Of a stretch of 64,000 nucleotides of DNA, positions 53,252-61,519 are shown piece by piece. Each line of letters starts with the position of its first letter. Position 1 is the stretch's first letter. The notes under the pieces are model-generated. The model was not told the DNA's origin. It worked only from the letters and a program-made list of their open reading frames with translations, and ran no database searches. The stretch is from CAG-390 sp964590755 (GTDB taxonomy: Bacteria; Bacillota; Clostridia; Oscillospirales; CAG-272), in NCBI GenBank assembly GCA_964590755.1, contig CAZPYK010000003.1:1-64000 (forward strand), in the 5' to 3' direction. The translations under genes and the position numbers were made by a program.

Positions 53252-53731
53252 TCATACTCTGCGGCGTCTTTTGGCGCGTTTGGCATACGAGATCGATCGC
53301 GGTCTGCCGAGTGCCGCGCCGATGGCATAAAAACCGAACAGGGCGACGTGAAGACCCGCCTTAAACCATATCGAGTACTCTGCCTGCCCCGGAATGAACG
53401 CGGATGCCGCAAGCATTGCCAATGATTGAAGTGCCGCTGCGAGCAGTGCTTCGGCAAATGCCGCGCGGTGCTCGCGACGCGAAGCGACGAACCCTCCCGC
53501 AAACGCTCCGAGAAAATATGCCGCCAATGCTGACGGAAGTGTGAAGCTGTCCGGATCCGGGCACGCGATTGCGACAGCCGACGCGGCAAGCATGAACATT
53601 ATGCCCGAACCGACTGATGCGACGGCGGAGAAGCCCACGGTTGCCGCGATGCCGAGTAGATCGTTCTCTTCTTTCTCTTTTTTTGCAGACGACGGAACAG
53701 CTCTTGTCGATCGAATGGGCGTGTTTTTCAT
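53252..53731 (-). CDS. TIGR04086-family membrane protein
   Basis: The 159-residue protein has four predicted transmembrane helices (GIAATVGFSAVASVGSGIMF; LPSALAAYFLGAFAGGFVAS; FAEALLAAALQSLAMLAAS; WFKAGLHVALFGFYAIGAAL) between a Lys-rich N-terminus and an Arg-rich C-terminus. This matches the TIGR04086 family, which in many Clostridia sits beside yajC, as here. Function unknown. The AAAGG site is 16 nt before the ATG. In several Clostridia the SCIFF peptide gene follows this pair; I looked and did not find it here. Confidence 0.75.
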   Translation of the reverse strand: MKNTPIRSTRAVPSSAKKEKEENDLLGIAATVGFSAVASVGSGIMFMLAASAVAIACPDPDSFTLPSALAAYFLGAFAGGFVASRREHRAAFAEALLAAALQSLAMLAASAFIPGQAEYSIWFKAGLHVALFGFYAIGAALGRPRSISYAKRAKRRRRV

Positions 53732-53811
53732 TGCTCGTTTATTATCACCTTTCGCAGCTTGTCGGCGGCGGTCGCCGTCTCTTGCTTAAGTTATATGCAA
53801 GTAAATAAAAA

Positions 53812-53844
53812 GATATGCCGTTTCGGATGCGGAAACGGCATATC
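53812..53844 (-). terminator. Terminator of yajC
   Basis: GATATGCCGTTTC pairs with GAAACGGCATATC, a 13-bp perfect stem. On the minus strand it is followed by TTTTTATTT. Confidence 0.92.
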
Positions 53845-53858
53845 GGCGAAAAGCAATA

Positions 53859-54269
53859 TCAGTTTTCTTTGCTTTTTTTTGCTTTCTTCTTGTTTTCCTT
53901 GGCGGGGGCGTCGGCGGGAGCTTTCTTTTCGTCGGCTTTGTCATCGTTTCCGCCGTTGACGGGGACCGTCACTCTCGATATCGCGCTCTTGAGGATATGG
54001 AGTCTTGTGCGGTCGCGGCTCGTCACTATGGTCACCGTGTCCTCGCTGCTGATGGCGATGATTATGCCGATGATCCCGCCGATGGTGACTATCTCGTCGC
54101 CGACGGCAAGACCGTTTCGCATCTCATTGGTCTCCTTCTCCTGCTTGCGCTGAGGGCGTATAATGAAAAAATAAAACACGGCGATCATTATTACGAGCAT
54201 TGCCAGAGTGATCCATGAGCTGCCGCCGCTGCCGGTATCGGTGGTGCCCGAGGTTAAAAATAAAGGCAT
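53859..54269 (-). CDS. yajC: Preprotein translocase accessory subunit YajC
   Basis: YajC is a small single-pass membrane partner of SecDF/SecYEG. The 136-residue product has one transmembrane helix (WITLAMLVIMIAVFYFFIIRPQRKQEKE) with the family RPQRK motif right after it. The YajC core follows (LAVGDEIVTIGGIIGIIIAI). A Lys/Ala/Asp-rich tail forms the last 35 residues. GGAGG lies 9 nt before the ATG. It has its own promoter and terminator, and secD/secF are not adjacent. Confidence 0.93.
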   Translation of the reverse strand: MPLFLTSGTTDTGSGGSSWITLAMLVIMIAVFYFFIIRPQRKQEKETNEMRNGLAVGDEIVTIGGIIGIIIAISSEDTVTIVTSRDRTRLHILKSAISRVTVPVNGGNDDKADEKKAPADAPAKENKKKAKKSKEN

Positions 54270-54301
54270 TGGATATTTCCTCCGAAAGTTATTTTACCGA
54301 T

Positions 54302-54330
54302 ATTATACACTGTTTTGCTCACGGTTTCAA
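54302..54330 (-). promoter_or_regulatory. Sigma-A promoter for yajC
   Basis: Minus strand: TTGAAA (54330-54325), 17 bp, TATAAT (54307-54302). Confidence 0.75.
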
Positions 54331-54381
54331 TAACGAATTGTAAATTATTCGCATTTTCGCTTCAAAAACCACCCTTGATTC

Positions 54382-54410
54382 TTGAAAAATAAGGATAATT
54401 GTGGTATACT
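54382..54410 (+). promoter_or_regulatory. Sigma-A promoter for the rimM-trmD operon
   Basis: TTGAAA (54382-54387), 17 bp, TATACT (54405-54410), divergent from the yajC promoter. Confidence 0.7.
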
Positions 54411-54507
54411 TATGATATAAAAGTGTGCGCGCGTCATTCCGCCGTTTGTGCGTCGCCTCTCGTGTGCGAGGATTGTGTGCGGAGCCGTGCCGAAAACGGA
54501 GATCGAA

Positions 54508-55083
54508 ATGAGTTTTACGGATAATAAAAATAATAAAGAAAAGCTCGATGTCGAAAACTGCCGAAGATCAAGATATCTTGAATGCGGCAAGGTCATAAAT
54601 ACACACGGACTTGACGGAACGGTCAAGCTTGAGGTTTGGTGTGACGCCCCCGAGACTCTTGCGTCGCTTAAGCGAGTGTACGTGAAGGATGAAAATGCGG
54701 AGGACGGTCATTTTTCTGAGCTGAAGGTCCGACGTGCCTCGGTTCAAAAAAGATTCGTATTGGCGAAGCTTGAAGGAGTGGACGATCCCGATGCCGCGGA
54801 GCGTATGCGAGGCACCGTTCTTTATGCCGAAAGAGGTGATGTCCCTCTGGCTCCCGGTGCGCATTTTATTGCCGACCTTATAGGACTTCCCGTCATAGAT
54901 GCCGACAGCGGTGTTGAATACGGAACGCTTTGCCATGTTTTCAATGCCGGGGCATCCGATGTATATACGATCGACACTCCCGCCGGCGAGCGCATGATGC
55001 CCGCGGTGCCCGAGTTTGTGGTGTCGATTGATATAGATAAGGCTATATATGTAAGACCCATCGAAGGAATGTTTGAGCCATGA
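54508..55083 (+). CDS. rimM: 16S rRNA processing protein RimM
   Basis: RimM helps assemble the 30S head and binds protein S19. The 191-residue product has the N-terminal RimM beta-barrel (YLECGKVINTHGLDGTVKLEVW; EGVDDPDAAERMRGTVLYAER) and the C-terminal PRC barrel (FIADLIGLPVIDADSG; IDTPAGERMMPAVPEFV). It carries a longer than usual Asn/Lys-rich N-terminus. ATG 54508 has GGAG 6-7 nt upstream. Its stop codon overlaps the trmD start (ATGA). Confidence 0.93.
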   Translation: MSFTDNKNNKEKLDVENCRRSRYLECGKVINTHGLDGTVKLEVWCDAPETLASLKRVYVKDENAEDGHFSELKVRRASVQKRFVLAKLEGVDDPDAAERMRGTVLYAERGDVPLAPGAHFIADLIGLPVIDADSGVEYGTLCHVFNAGASDVYTIDTPAGERMMPAVPEFVVSIDIDKAIYVRPIEGMFEP

Positions 55084-55808
55084 TGCGCTTCGATATAATG
55101 ACCTTGTTCCCCGAGTTGGTGGGGTATGTGCTGTCCGAAAGCATAATCGGTCGGGCGCAGAAGAGCGGTGCCATAGAGGTGGGAATACACAATATACGCG
55201 ACCACAGCGAGGATAAGAATCGCCGTGTGGACGACACGCCGTACGGCGGCGGTAAGGGGATGCTCATGGCGGCGCCGCCGATATATAATTGCTATAAGTC
55301 GATAATAGATGCATCCACGACCGAGATGAGGACGCGGCGCATATTTATGTCCCCGAAGGGCAAGGTGCTGGATCAGCGGCATGCTTTGGAGCTTTCGATG
55401 AATTACGACAGGCTCATCATCCTTTGCGGTCATTACGAGGGTGTGGATCAACGAATAATCGATGAGATCATAGACGAGGAGATCTCCATAGGGGACTATG
55501 TGCTGACCGGCGGCGAGATCCCCGCGTGCATTTTGGTGGATGCCGTGGCGAGAACGGTGGACGGCGTGCTTTCGGCGCGCGAGTGCTTTGAGAGCGAGAG
55601 CCATTCCGCGGGTGTCCTCGAATATCCGCAATATACTCGTCCGTATGAATTTCACGGGGTCAAGGTGCCGGATGTGCTGCTTTCCGGGCATCACGCCAAT
55701 ATAGAGCGCTGGCGCGCCGAGGAAGCGTTGCGACTTACTCAAAGGCTGCGCCCGGATCTGTTGGAAAAGTCGGACGCGAATAAGGATAAAACGGATAAAG
55801 AAACATAA
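55080..55808 (+). CDS. trmD: tRNA (guanine37-N1)-methyltransferase
   Basis: TrmD makes m1G37 in tRNA and prevents frameshifting. The 242-residue product has the SPOUT core with knot motifs: MRFDIMTLFPE, DDTPYGGGKGMLMA, IILCGHYEGVDQR and SIGDYVLTGGEIPA. The C-terminal domain contains YPQYTRPYEFHG and LLSGHHANIERWR. Two adjacent ATG codons occur; the first overlaps the rimM stop. The usual downstream neighbour rplS is absent; an O-antigen-ligase-like gene follows instead. Confidence 0.96.
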   Translation: MMRFDIMTLFPELVGYVLSESIIGRAQKSGAIEVGIHNIRDHSEDKNRRVDDTPYGGGKGMLMAAPPIYNCYKSIIDASTTEMRTRRIFMSPKGKVLDQRHALELSMNYDRLIILCGHYEGVDQRIIDEIIDEEISIGDYVLTGGEIPACILVDAVARTVDGVLSARECFESESHSAGVLEYPQYTRPYEFHGVKVPDVLLSGHHANIERWRAEEALRLTQRLRPDLLEKSDANKDKTDKET

Positions 55809-55847
55809 AAATGTTTTTAATTCAAAAAAGATAAGGGGGACGATCTC

Positions 55848-57803
55848 GTGAGCGAGCGAAGCGTAAAGAATAAGAGCGAAGAACGCATGAGCTGCTTTGA
55901 GCTTATATGCTCGGACATAGACGAGAAGCTGGACAGCGGTCGGATCGGCGGGACTATGACGGGATATTCTCGCGTTCGGGAAGATTTTGATTCATCCGCC
56001 ATAGTCACGACGATCAGACGTTCCGGAAGCGGCAAGGGCGTTTGGCGACGAATAAAGCGCGGCGTGGCGCGTCAATTTGAGTCATCGGTGCTGATGAATT
56101 TGATATATCGCTTAAGGCGGGCTGTGCTGACCGGCATGAACAAGACCTACGGGGTCTTCTTCGTGACATTCGGCATATATGCTTCGCTTATCTACTTAAT
56201 TAAAAAATATGCTCTCGATATCTCGGATGTATCATATTGGGATCTTGTTTTCGGTGTGTCATCGGTGATCGTGGCGTTTCCGTTGCTGTTCAGTTCGCGC
56301 TCACTCGTGCAGTCTCTCGGCAGCAGCGTGATATTGCACCATGTTTTGAGCGATGCTTGCGGAGTTACCACCGATAAGCTTTCCGCAAAAGCGAGCAGAC
56401 GTGAATCCGAGCAGAGTTGGGCGGTGATCGCGGGCATTGCCTGCGGCATGTTGACATATCCGGTCCCGCCGTCAACGTTTTTGATAGGCATCTCGTTGAT
56501 TGCATTTCTTTCCCTTATGCTGACATTTCCCGAGACCGGTGTTTTGATCTCACTGGTCGCGTCACCTTTTTTGAGTCTTTTGGGGCATCCGTCGATAGTG
56601 TTGGCTGCTATGACTTTTATTGCCGCCGGGGGCTTTGCGATCAAGCTTTTGCGCGGTAAACGAACTGCGATCTGCGGTCCTATTGAGGTGACGGTGTGGG
56701 CGTTTGCGTTGCTTACCGTCGCCGGCGGAGCGTTCACCGCGGAAAACAGCGGAAGCGTTGCGAGCGCTTTGCTGCGTGCTTCCGTGATGCTTATATATTT
56801 TCTGATCGTCAATTCCGTGAAGGACAGAAAAAGGCTCAAGACCTGCATCACGCTCATGGTCGCGTCGGCCGCCGCGGTGTCCTTCATCGGGGTCGCCGAA
56901 TATCTCTTGGGGCATGCGGCGTACGATTGGCTGGACAGCGAACTCTTCGCGGGCATTTCGGGGCGCAGTACCTCGGTGTTTTCCAATCCGAATACTCTTG
57001 CTTACTATATAATTACCGTGTTTCCGTTATCTCTTGCGGAAACGGTGTTGGCCAAGGAGCGTCGAGAGAGGGTGCTTGCGGGTTTTGCGGCGGTATCCAT
57101 GCTCGTTTGTACGGTGCTTACATGGTCTCGCGGCGCGTGGCTCGGTATGGCGGTGTCGGCGTTTGTGTTTTTGATGATGCTGAGTTCTCGCGCGATAGCG
57201 ATAATTCCCATCGGCGCAACGATCCTGTCATTGGCGTCCGCTGCGGCACCGCGCAGTTTCGGAGCGCGCATATCAAGCATGGTTTCGATGAGTGACAGTG
57301 CGAATTATTACCGTGTGCGCATCTGGAACGGTGCCTGCGATATTATAAAAAGATATTTCTTCGGCGGTATAGGCATCGGCGAGGATATATTCGGCGAGAT
57401 CTATACCCGCGTGGCAGCCCCCGAGGTGTGGAACGCGATGCACGCCCACAGCCTTTGGCTGCAAATCATCATAGAGCTGGGGGCTCCGGGAATCATTGTT
57501 TTTGCCTTGCTGCTGTTTTTCCTGCTTCAAAAATCATTTGAATGCGTAAGCCGAGGAGACCGAAAGCTCGGTGTGATGTGCGGAGCGTGCGTGTGCGGCG
57601 CCGTTGCTCCGATGGTGGCGGGAGCGTTCGACCATGTGCTTTACAACAACACGGTACTGTTCACCTTTTGGGCTGTTGCGGGTTTGGCATCCGCGGCGGC
57701 GGAGATACGGTGTTCCGAGCTGAATGAAATATCCGTCGGCAACACCTCCGCAGTCAATGACGAAAGGTCGGCCGCCGCGACACTTCGCTTGAAGCGCAAG
57801 TGA
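55848..57803 (+). CDS. O-antigen ligase (Wzy_C)-like polytopic membrane protein
   Basis: The 651-residue protein has a long cytoplasmic N-terminus (about 1-100) and then about 12 hydrophobic helices. The Wzy_C signature region lies around residues 375-560: SVFSNPNTLAYYII, LTWSRGAWLGM, RVRIWNGACDIIK and MHAHSLWLQIIIELG, with the conserved His. Such proteins join or polymerise cell-surface glycans. The start is GTG 55848 with AAGGGGG just upstream. The last Lys codon and the TGA stop lie in a remnant of the MITE-like element (57796-57843), so the original C-terminus may have been changed by that insertion. Confidence 0.85.
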   Translation: MSERSVKNKSEERMSCFELICSDIDEKLDSGRIGGTMTGYSRVREDFDSSAIVTTIRRSGSGKGVWRRIKRGVARQFESSVLMNLIYRLRRAVLTGMNKTYGVFFVTFGIYASLIYLIKKYALDISDVSYWDLVFGVSSVIVAFPLLFSSRSLVQSLGSSVILHHVLSDACGVTTDKLSAKASRRESEQSWAVIAGIACGMLTYPVPPSTFLIGISLIAFLSLMLTFPETGVLISLVASPFLSLLGHPSIVLAAMTFIAAGGFAIKLLRGKRTAICGPIEVTVWAFALLTVAGGAFTAENSGSVASALLRASVMLIYFLIVNSVKDRKRLKTCITLMVASAAAVSFIGVAEYLLGHAAYDWLDSELFAGISGRSTSVFSNPNTLAYYIITVFPLSLAETVLAKERRERVLAGFAAVSMLVCTVLTWSRGAWLGMAVSAFVFLMMLSSRAIAIIPIGATILSLASAAAPRSFGARISSMVSMSDSANYYRVRIWNGACDIIKRYFFGGIGIGEDIFGEIYTRVAAPEVWNAMHAHSLWLQIIIELGAPGIIVFALLLFFLLQKSFECVSRGDRKLGVMCGACVCGAVAPMVAGAFDHVLYNNTVLFTFWAVAGLASAAAEIRCSELNEISVGNTSAVNDERSAAATLRLKRK

Positions 57804-57843
57804 GTAAAAAAGGCTGGAGCCGCGAATTGTGCGGTGTTGCCTT
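57796..57843. repeat. MITE-like element remnant, copy C
   Basis: The 48 bp match the terminal part of copy B (41093-41140) with two substitutions and end in the perfect 20-bp terminal repeat GAATTGTGCGGTGTTGCCTT. The rest of the element is missing. It overlaps the end of the O-antigen-ligase-like gene. Confidence 0.85.
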
Positions 57844-57885
57844 AACGTCTTTGATAGTTTTGATTTGGAAAGGAATATTCATAAC

Positions 57886-58416
57886 ATGTCAAAAAATAAC
57901 GGTACTTCGCGTGCGCAAGCAAAGCATCGATTTAATATATTGGATGCTCTGATAATAATTATCGCGGCGGCTGTTGCGGCTGTGCTTCTTATGGCGTATC
58001 TCCCCGGAGGGCTTGCGCGTATATCGTCGGATGGGGATACCACGATAATCTATACCGTTGAGGTGCAGGGGATCAAGAGAGATCTCGCATCCGGGATCTC
58101 GGTAAACGATCCCGTCACCGAAAAACAAACGTCGGTCGCGTTGGGGCGCGTCAGCTCCGAGGTCGAGGTGACGGCTTACAATTATGTCAGGTATGACACG
58201 AAGACCGGAGAGGTCGTGCTTGACGAATATGACGATCTTGCGACGATATTGATAACGATCACCGCCGATGCGCGCTCTGACGGATCACGCGGCTATACGG
58301 TGAACGGTTGCCGCATTGCGATAGGCGCGGAATACAGCTTGAGCATTCCGAACTTTGAGGGGATCGGAACATGCATAAGCATAAGTGAGATATCCGGGAA
58401 CGGAGGTGCAGAATAA
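57886..58416 (+). CDS. DUF4330-like single-pass membrane protein (first of a pair)
   Basis: The 176-residue protein has a short basic N-terminus, the NILDALI motif running into one transmembrane helix (IIIIAAAVAAVLLMAYL), and an extracellular beta-rich domain (TTIIYTVEVQGIKRDLASG; NPV-type NDPVTEK; TVNGCRIAIGAEYSL). This pattern fits DUF4330, whose function is unknown. ATG 57886 has AAAGGA 11 nt upstream. It stands between an O-antigen-ligase-like gene and a paralogue, so a role in surface glycan assembly is a reasonable guess only. Confidence 0.75.
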   Translation: MSKNNGTSRAQAKHRFNILDALIIIIAAAVAAVLLMAYLPGGLARISSDGDTTIIYTVEVQGIKRDLASGISVNDPVTEKQTSVALGRVSSEVEVTAYNYVRYDTKTGEVVLDEYDDLATILITITADARSDGSRGYTVNGCRIAIGAEYSLSIPNFEGIGTCISISEISGNGGAE

Positions 58417-58920
58417 ATGAATACCGAAAGATCCGAGAAAAACGGAAGTACGGGGGTGCGCTTCGGTGCGACGGATATAGCAATAATTTTATTGGTCATA
58501 ATATCCGTGGCTTCGATCGTAATCCGTATGGTGTCGGACAGCGCGTCCTTTGGAAAAGAGACGGAGGAGTGTGTGCTGCAGTTTGAAGCCGTGCAGGTGA
58601 GATATACGACTTACGACGCGCTTGAAGCGGAGGGGGATGTGTATATAGGCGATCGTTTGCTGGGAAAGTTGTCTTCTCAGATCACGTATGCGCCCTCGGC
58701 GCTTCACACCTTCGATGATGTCGGCGCTCCCGTTGATGTTCATTATCCCGAAAACACATTGATCGATATCACCGGTGAGGTTGAATGCTCGCTGGTGAAG
58801 ACCGAAGGGGGCTATGTTACCGCCGACGGTATCCACCTTGCACCGGGAACCGAGATCACGCTAAAGCTGCGCACGGTCGACCTTAAGGTCACGGTGATAT
58901 CACTGTCTCCGACCGAATAA
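58417..58920 (+). CDS. DUF4330-like single-pass membrane protein (second of a pair)
   Basis: The 167-residue protein has the same plan as its upstream neighbour: a polar N-terminus, ATDIAIILLVIISVASIVIRM as the membrane helix, then an extracellular beta-rich domain (CVLQFEAVQVRYTTYDAL, GDRLLGKLSSQI, ADGIHLAPGTEITLKL). GGAGGT is 9 nt before the ATG, and the gene begins directly after the previous stop codon, so the two are translationally coupled. They look like diverged duplicates that may form a heteromer. Confidence 0.72.
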   Translation: MNTERSEKNGSTGVRFGATDIAIILLVIISVASIVIRMVSDSASFGKETEECVLQFEAVQVRYTTYDALEAEGDVYIGDRLLGKLSSQITYAPSALHTFDDVGAPVDVHYPENTLIDITGEVECSLVKTEGGYVTADGIHLAPGTEITLKLRTVDLKVTVISLSPTE

Positions 58921-58961
58921 CACGGTGCGGTACCCGATCGGTTTTCGGTTTTTGACGGAAT

Positions 58962-59009
58962 GATTAATATTTAACGAATCGGCAATGTAACAGAACGTTA
59001 AATATCATC
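58962..59009. repeat. Inverted repeat upstream of ptsH promoter
   Basis: TGAT-t-AATATTTAACG and CGTTAAATAT-c-ATCA form arms of about 15 bp with one mismatch and a 19-bp spacer. It lies just upstream of the ptsH -35 box and after the DUF4330 pair. It could be an operator or a terminator without a T-run. Confidence 0.6.
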
Positions 59010-59019
59010 ACTTTGTCTA

Positions 59020-59048
59020 TTGATTTTATTTGTTTTGTAGGATATAAT
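59020..59048 (+). promoter_or_regulatory. Sigma-A promoter for ptsH
   Basis: TTGATT (59020-59025), 17 bp, TATAAT (59043-59048). Confidence 0.75.
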
Positions 59049-59098
59049 ATTAATTAAGACCAAAAGTGTCCCCCAAAGAGCTTGATAAGGAGTCCGAA

Positions 59099-59362
59099 AT
59101 GATCTCACGCGAAGTTACCATAAATAATAACGGCGGCTTACACGCCAGACCCGCAACTTATTTCATACAGAAAGCCAATTCTTACGTCTGCTCCATTTGG
59201 ATCCAAAAGGATGATCGCAAAATGAATGCAAAGAGCCTTTTGGGTGTTCTCTCGATAGGAATCGCCAAGGGCATGACCGTTACGCTCATTGCGGACGGAC
59301 CTGACGAAAAGGATGCTCTTGATGGGCTTGAAGCGCTCATCAACACCGGCTTTGCCGAATAA
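59099..59362 (+). CDS. ptsH: Phosphocarrier protein HPr
   Basis: HPr passes phosphate from enzyme I to sugar-specific PTS enzymes and, in Bacillota, takes part in catabolite control. The 87-residue product has the catalytic His15 in GGLHARPAT and Ser46 in MNAKSLLGVLSIGI, the HPr kinase site. Both fall at exactly the canonical positions when translation starts at ATG 59099, which has AAGGAG upstream. enzyme I (ptsI) is not next to it. The gene has its own promoter. Confidence 0.95.
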   Translation: MISREVTINNNGGLHARPATYFIQKANSYVCSIWIQKDDRKMNAKSLLGVLSIGIAKGMTVTLIADGPDEKDALDGLEALINTGFAE

Positions 59363-59475
59363 TTGTTGGTTTTTGATCTCTTTTGCAACGGTGATGATAA
59401 CGATCCGTTCATTGATCTCGGCTATTCGGTGTATGCTTTTATAATACATAAAGTCTGCCGATGGCAGGATCCGAA

Positions 59476-59504
59476 CAGGGTTGTCAAGCTTATTGATGAC
59501 CCTG
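59476..59504 (+). terminator. Possible terminator between ptsH and uvrC
   Basis: CAGGGTtGTCA and TGATgACCCTG form an imperfect hairpin followed by the T-rich GCTTTGCTGTTGTTTTA. Confidence 0.45.
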
Positions 59505-59530
59505 CTTTGCTGTTGTTTTACAGATAGGGA

Positions 59531-61519
59531 ATGAATAACGATAATAATTTGATTGAAGGCTGCGCGGATGAGATAAAGCGCGGGCGCTTGCTTGCGGAGG
59601 CGTGTGAGCTTCCGCTTTCTCCGGGTGTGTATATTATGAAAAACATATCCGGCAAGGTCATATATGTCGGAAAGTCGCGAAAGCTTCGTGACCGTGTTTC
59701 TCAATACTTTCGCAACGGAGAGAAAAACCTTAAGACCCGCCGCATGGTGGCGTCGGTCGATCGTTTTGAGTATATAGTTTGCGATACCGAGATCGAAGCG
59801 CTCACTCTCGAAAATACGCTTATCAAGCAATACTCACCGCGGTATAATATCAGATTGAAGGATGCAAAATCATATCCTTACATCAAGATTACCGCCGAGG
59901 CGTTTCCGCGTCTTGTGATGAGTCGCAAGCGAGAGAATGACGGCGCGAGATATTTCGGGCCGTATTCCGGCACGTCGACGGTGTTTTCCGTTATGGCGCT
60001 CGTGAACAAAACGTTCGGTCTGCCATCCTGCAAAAAGCGTTTCCCCGCAGATATAGGGAAGGAACGCCCGTGCTTATATTACAGAATAGGGCAATGCTGC
60101 GGAGTTTGCACCGGAAGTGTCGATACCGAACGATACGGAGAGCTGATATCTTACGCCGCCGAGGTACTGCGCGGCAACACCTCTGCCGCAAGACGCAAGC
60201 TTGAGGCCCGGATGTATGAGTATGCGGAAGCCGAGGCGTTTGAAGCCGCCGCGCGTTGTCGCGATACCATAAAAGCGCTTGAGGCTTTGTCACAAAAGCA
60301 AAAGGTCGTGGCCTCTCCCGATTGCGATGAGGATGTATTCGGCGTGTATTATGACGATGCGCTGTCGGTCATGTCAATGCTGATGATACGCGGCGGTGCG
60401 CTGACAGACAAGGTGGATTTTTCTATTCCCGGAGAGGCTATCGTGGATCCGAAGAGTCTGTGCTCTTTGGTGTGCGAATATTATCGCAGGTGCGATTCGG
60501 CACCGACGCGAGTGCTTGTCGGTTTTGATTGCGACGAGGAAGATATTACCGTAATGTCGGACTATTTGAGCGACATTGTCGGAGGACGAGTGCGGGTGTC
60601 GGTCCCCAAAATAGGTGATAATCGGAAGCTGTGCGACATGGCGGCAGACAATGCCCGAGAGGCGGCACTGCGTCTGCGTCGCGATCACGACCGAAACGAG
60701 GATGCGTTGATAAGGCTTGCCGCGCTCTTGGGACTTGAGGTGATCCCGGAGCGTATAGAGGCGTATGATATCTCAAACCTGGGCGATGAGCATATAACGG
60801 CGGGCATGATAGTTTGCGAGAACGGCAGCTTCAGAAAACGTGATTACAGAAGCTTTAAGATAAGCTCCACCGCGGGAGCGGACGATTACGGTGCTTTGCG
60901 CGAGACGTTAAGGCGAAGGCTGGCGCATCTTGTGAGCGTTGCCGACGATGCGGCCGAGAGCGATGCGCTGTCCGTTACGCCCGATCTGATATTGCTTGAC
61001 GGCGGCGCGGCGCATCTCGGTGTCGCTCTTGATGTCATGGACGAGCTCGGTGTGAGACTGCCTGCCGTGGGAATGGTCAAGGATGACTTTCACAAGACTC
61101 GCGCTCTGATTACCGCGGATGGCGAGGTCGGGATCGCAAAGGAACGCGAGGTATATGGGTTGATCTACCGCATACAGGAGGAGGTCCACCGCTTCACCGT
61201 GTCGAAAATGTCCGCCGCAAAGCGCAAGACCTACAAGACTTCGACCTTGGAGAAGATAAAGGGAATAGGCCCCGCAAAGTCAAAATTGCTTCTGTCCGCT
61301 CTCGGGGGGCTGGGAGCCGTAAAGGCTGCCGACCGCGAGACTCTGTGCGCCGTTAAAGGGATATCGGAGTCAGAGGCGCTTGCGGTGTACGGATATTTTC
61401 ATCCGAACTCCGCCGCGGGAGACGAGAAACCCGAACAGCAAATAAATCGCGGGAGGACCGAAAACGATGATGAGGATAATAACCGGAAGCGCACGGGGGA
61501 CGAAGCTTCTGACTCTTGA
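59531..61519 (+). CDS. uvrC: Excinuclease ABC subunit C
   Basis: UvrC makes both incisions in nucleotide-excision repair. The 662-residue product has the N-terminal GIY-YIG nuclease (LPLSPGVYIMKNISGKVIYVGKSRKL), a Cys-rich motif (CLYYRIGQCCGVCTG), the UvrB-binding UVR region (ARRKLEARMYEYAEAEAFEAAA) and the RNase H-like endonuclease (IEAYDISNLGDEH, LILLDGGAAHLG). The C-terminal helix-hairpin-helix pair follows (IKGIGPAKSKLLLSALGG). After that is an extra hydrophilic tail of about 45 residues, which overlaps the rsmD start. Confidence 0.95.
   Translation: MNNDNNLIEGCADEIKRGRLLAEACELPLSPGVYIMKNISGKVIYVGKSRKLRDRVSQYFRNGEKNLKTRRMVASVDRFEYIVCDTEIEALTLENTLIKQYSPRYNIRLKDAKSYPYIKITAEAFPRLVMSRKRENDGARYFGPYSGTSTVFSVMALVNKTFGLPSCKKRFPADIGKERPCLYYRIGQCCGVCTGSVDTERYGELISYAAEVLRGNTSAARRKLEARMYEYAEAEAFEAAARCRDTIKALEALSQKQKVVASPDCDEDVFGVYYDDALSVMSMLMIRGGALTDKVDFSIPGEAIVDPKSLCSLVCEYYRRCDSAPTRVLVGFDCDEEDITVMSDYLSDIVGGRVRVSVPKIGDNRKLCDMAADNAREAALRLRRDHDRNEDALIRLAALLGLEVIPERIEAYDISNLGDEHITAGMIVCENGSFRKRDYRSFKISSTAGADDYGALRETLRRRLAHLVSVADDAAESDALSVTPDLILLDGGAAHLGVALDVMDELGVRLPAVGMVKDDFHKTRALITADGEVGIAKEREVYGLIYRIQEEVHRFTVSKMSAAKRKTYKTSTLEKIKGIGPAKSKLLLSALGGLGAVKAADRETLCAVKGISESEALAVYGYFHPNSAAGDEKPEQQINRGRTENDDEDNNRKRTGDEASDS

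Noticed and set aside
53104..53589. 161-residue alternative frame overlapping the TIGR04086 gene
   Set aside because: Arg/Ser/His-rich composition typical of an off-frame read; the 53252-53731 frame has clean membrane helices.
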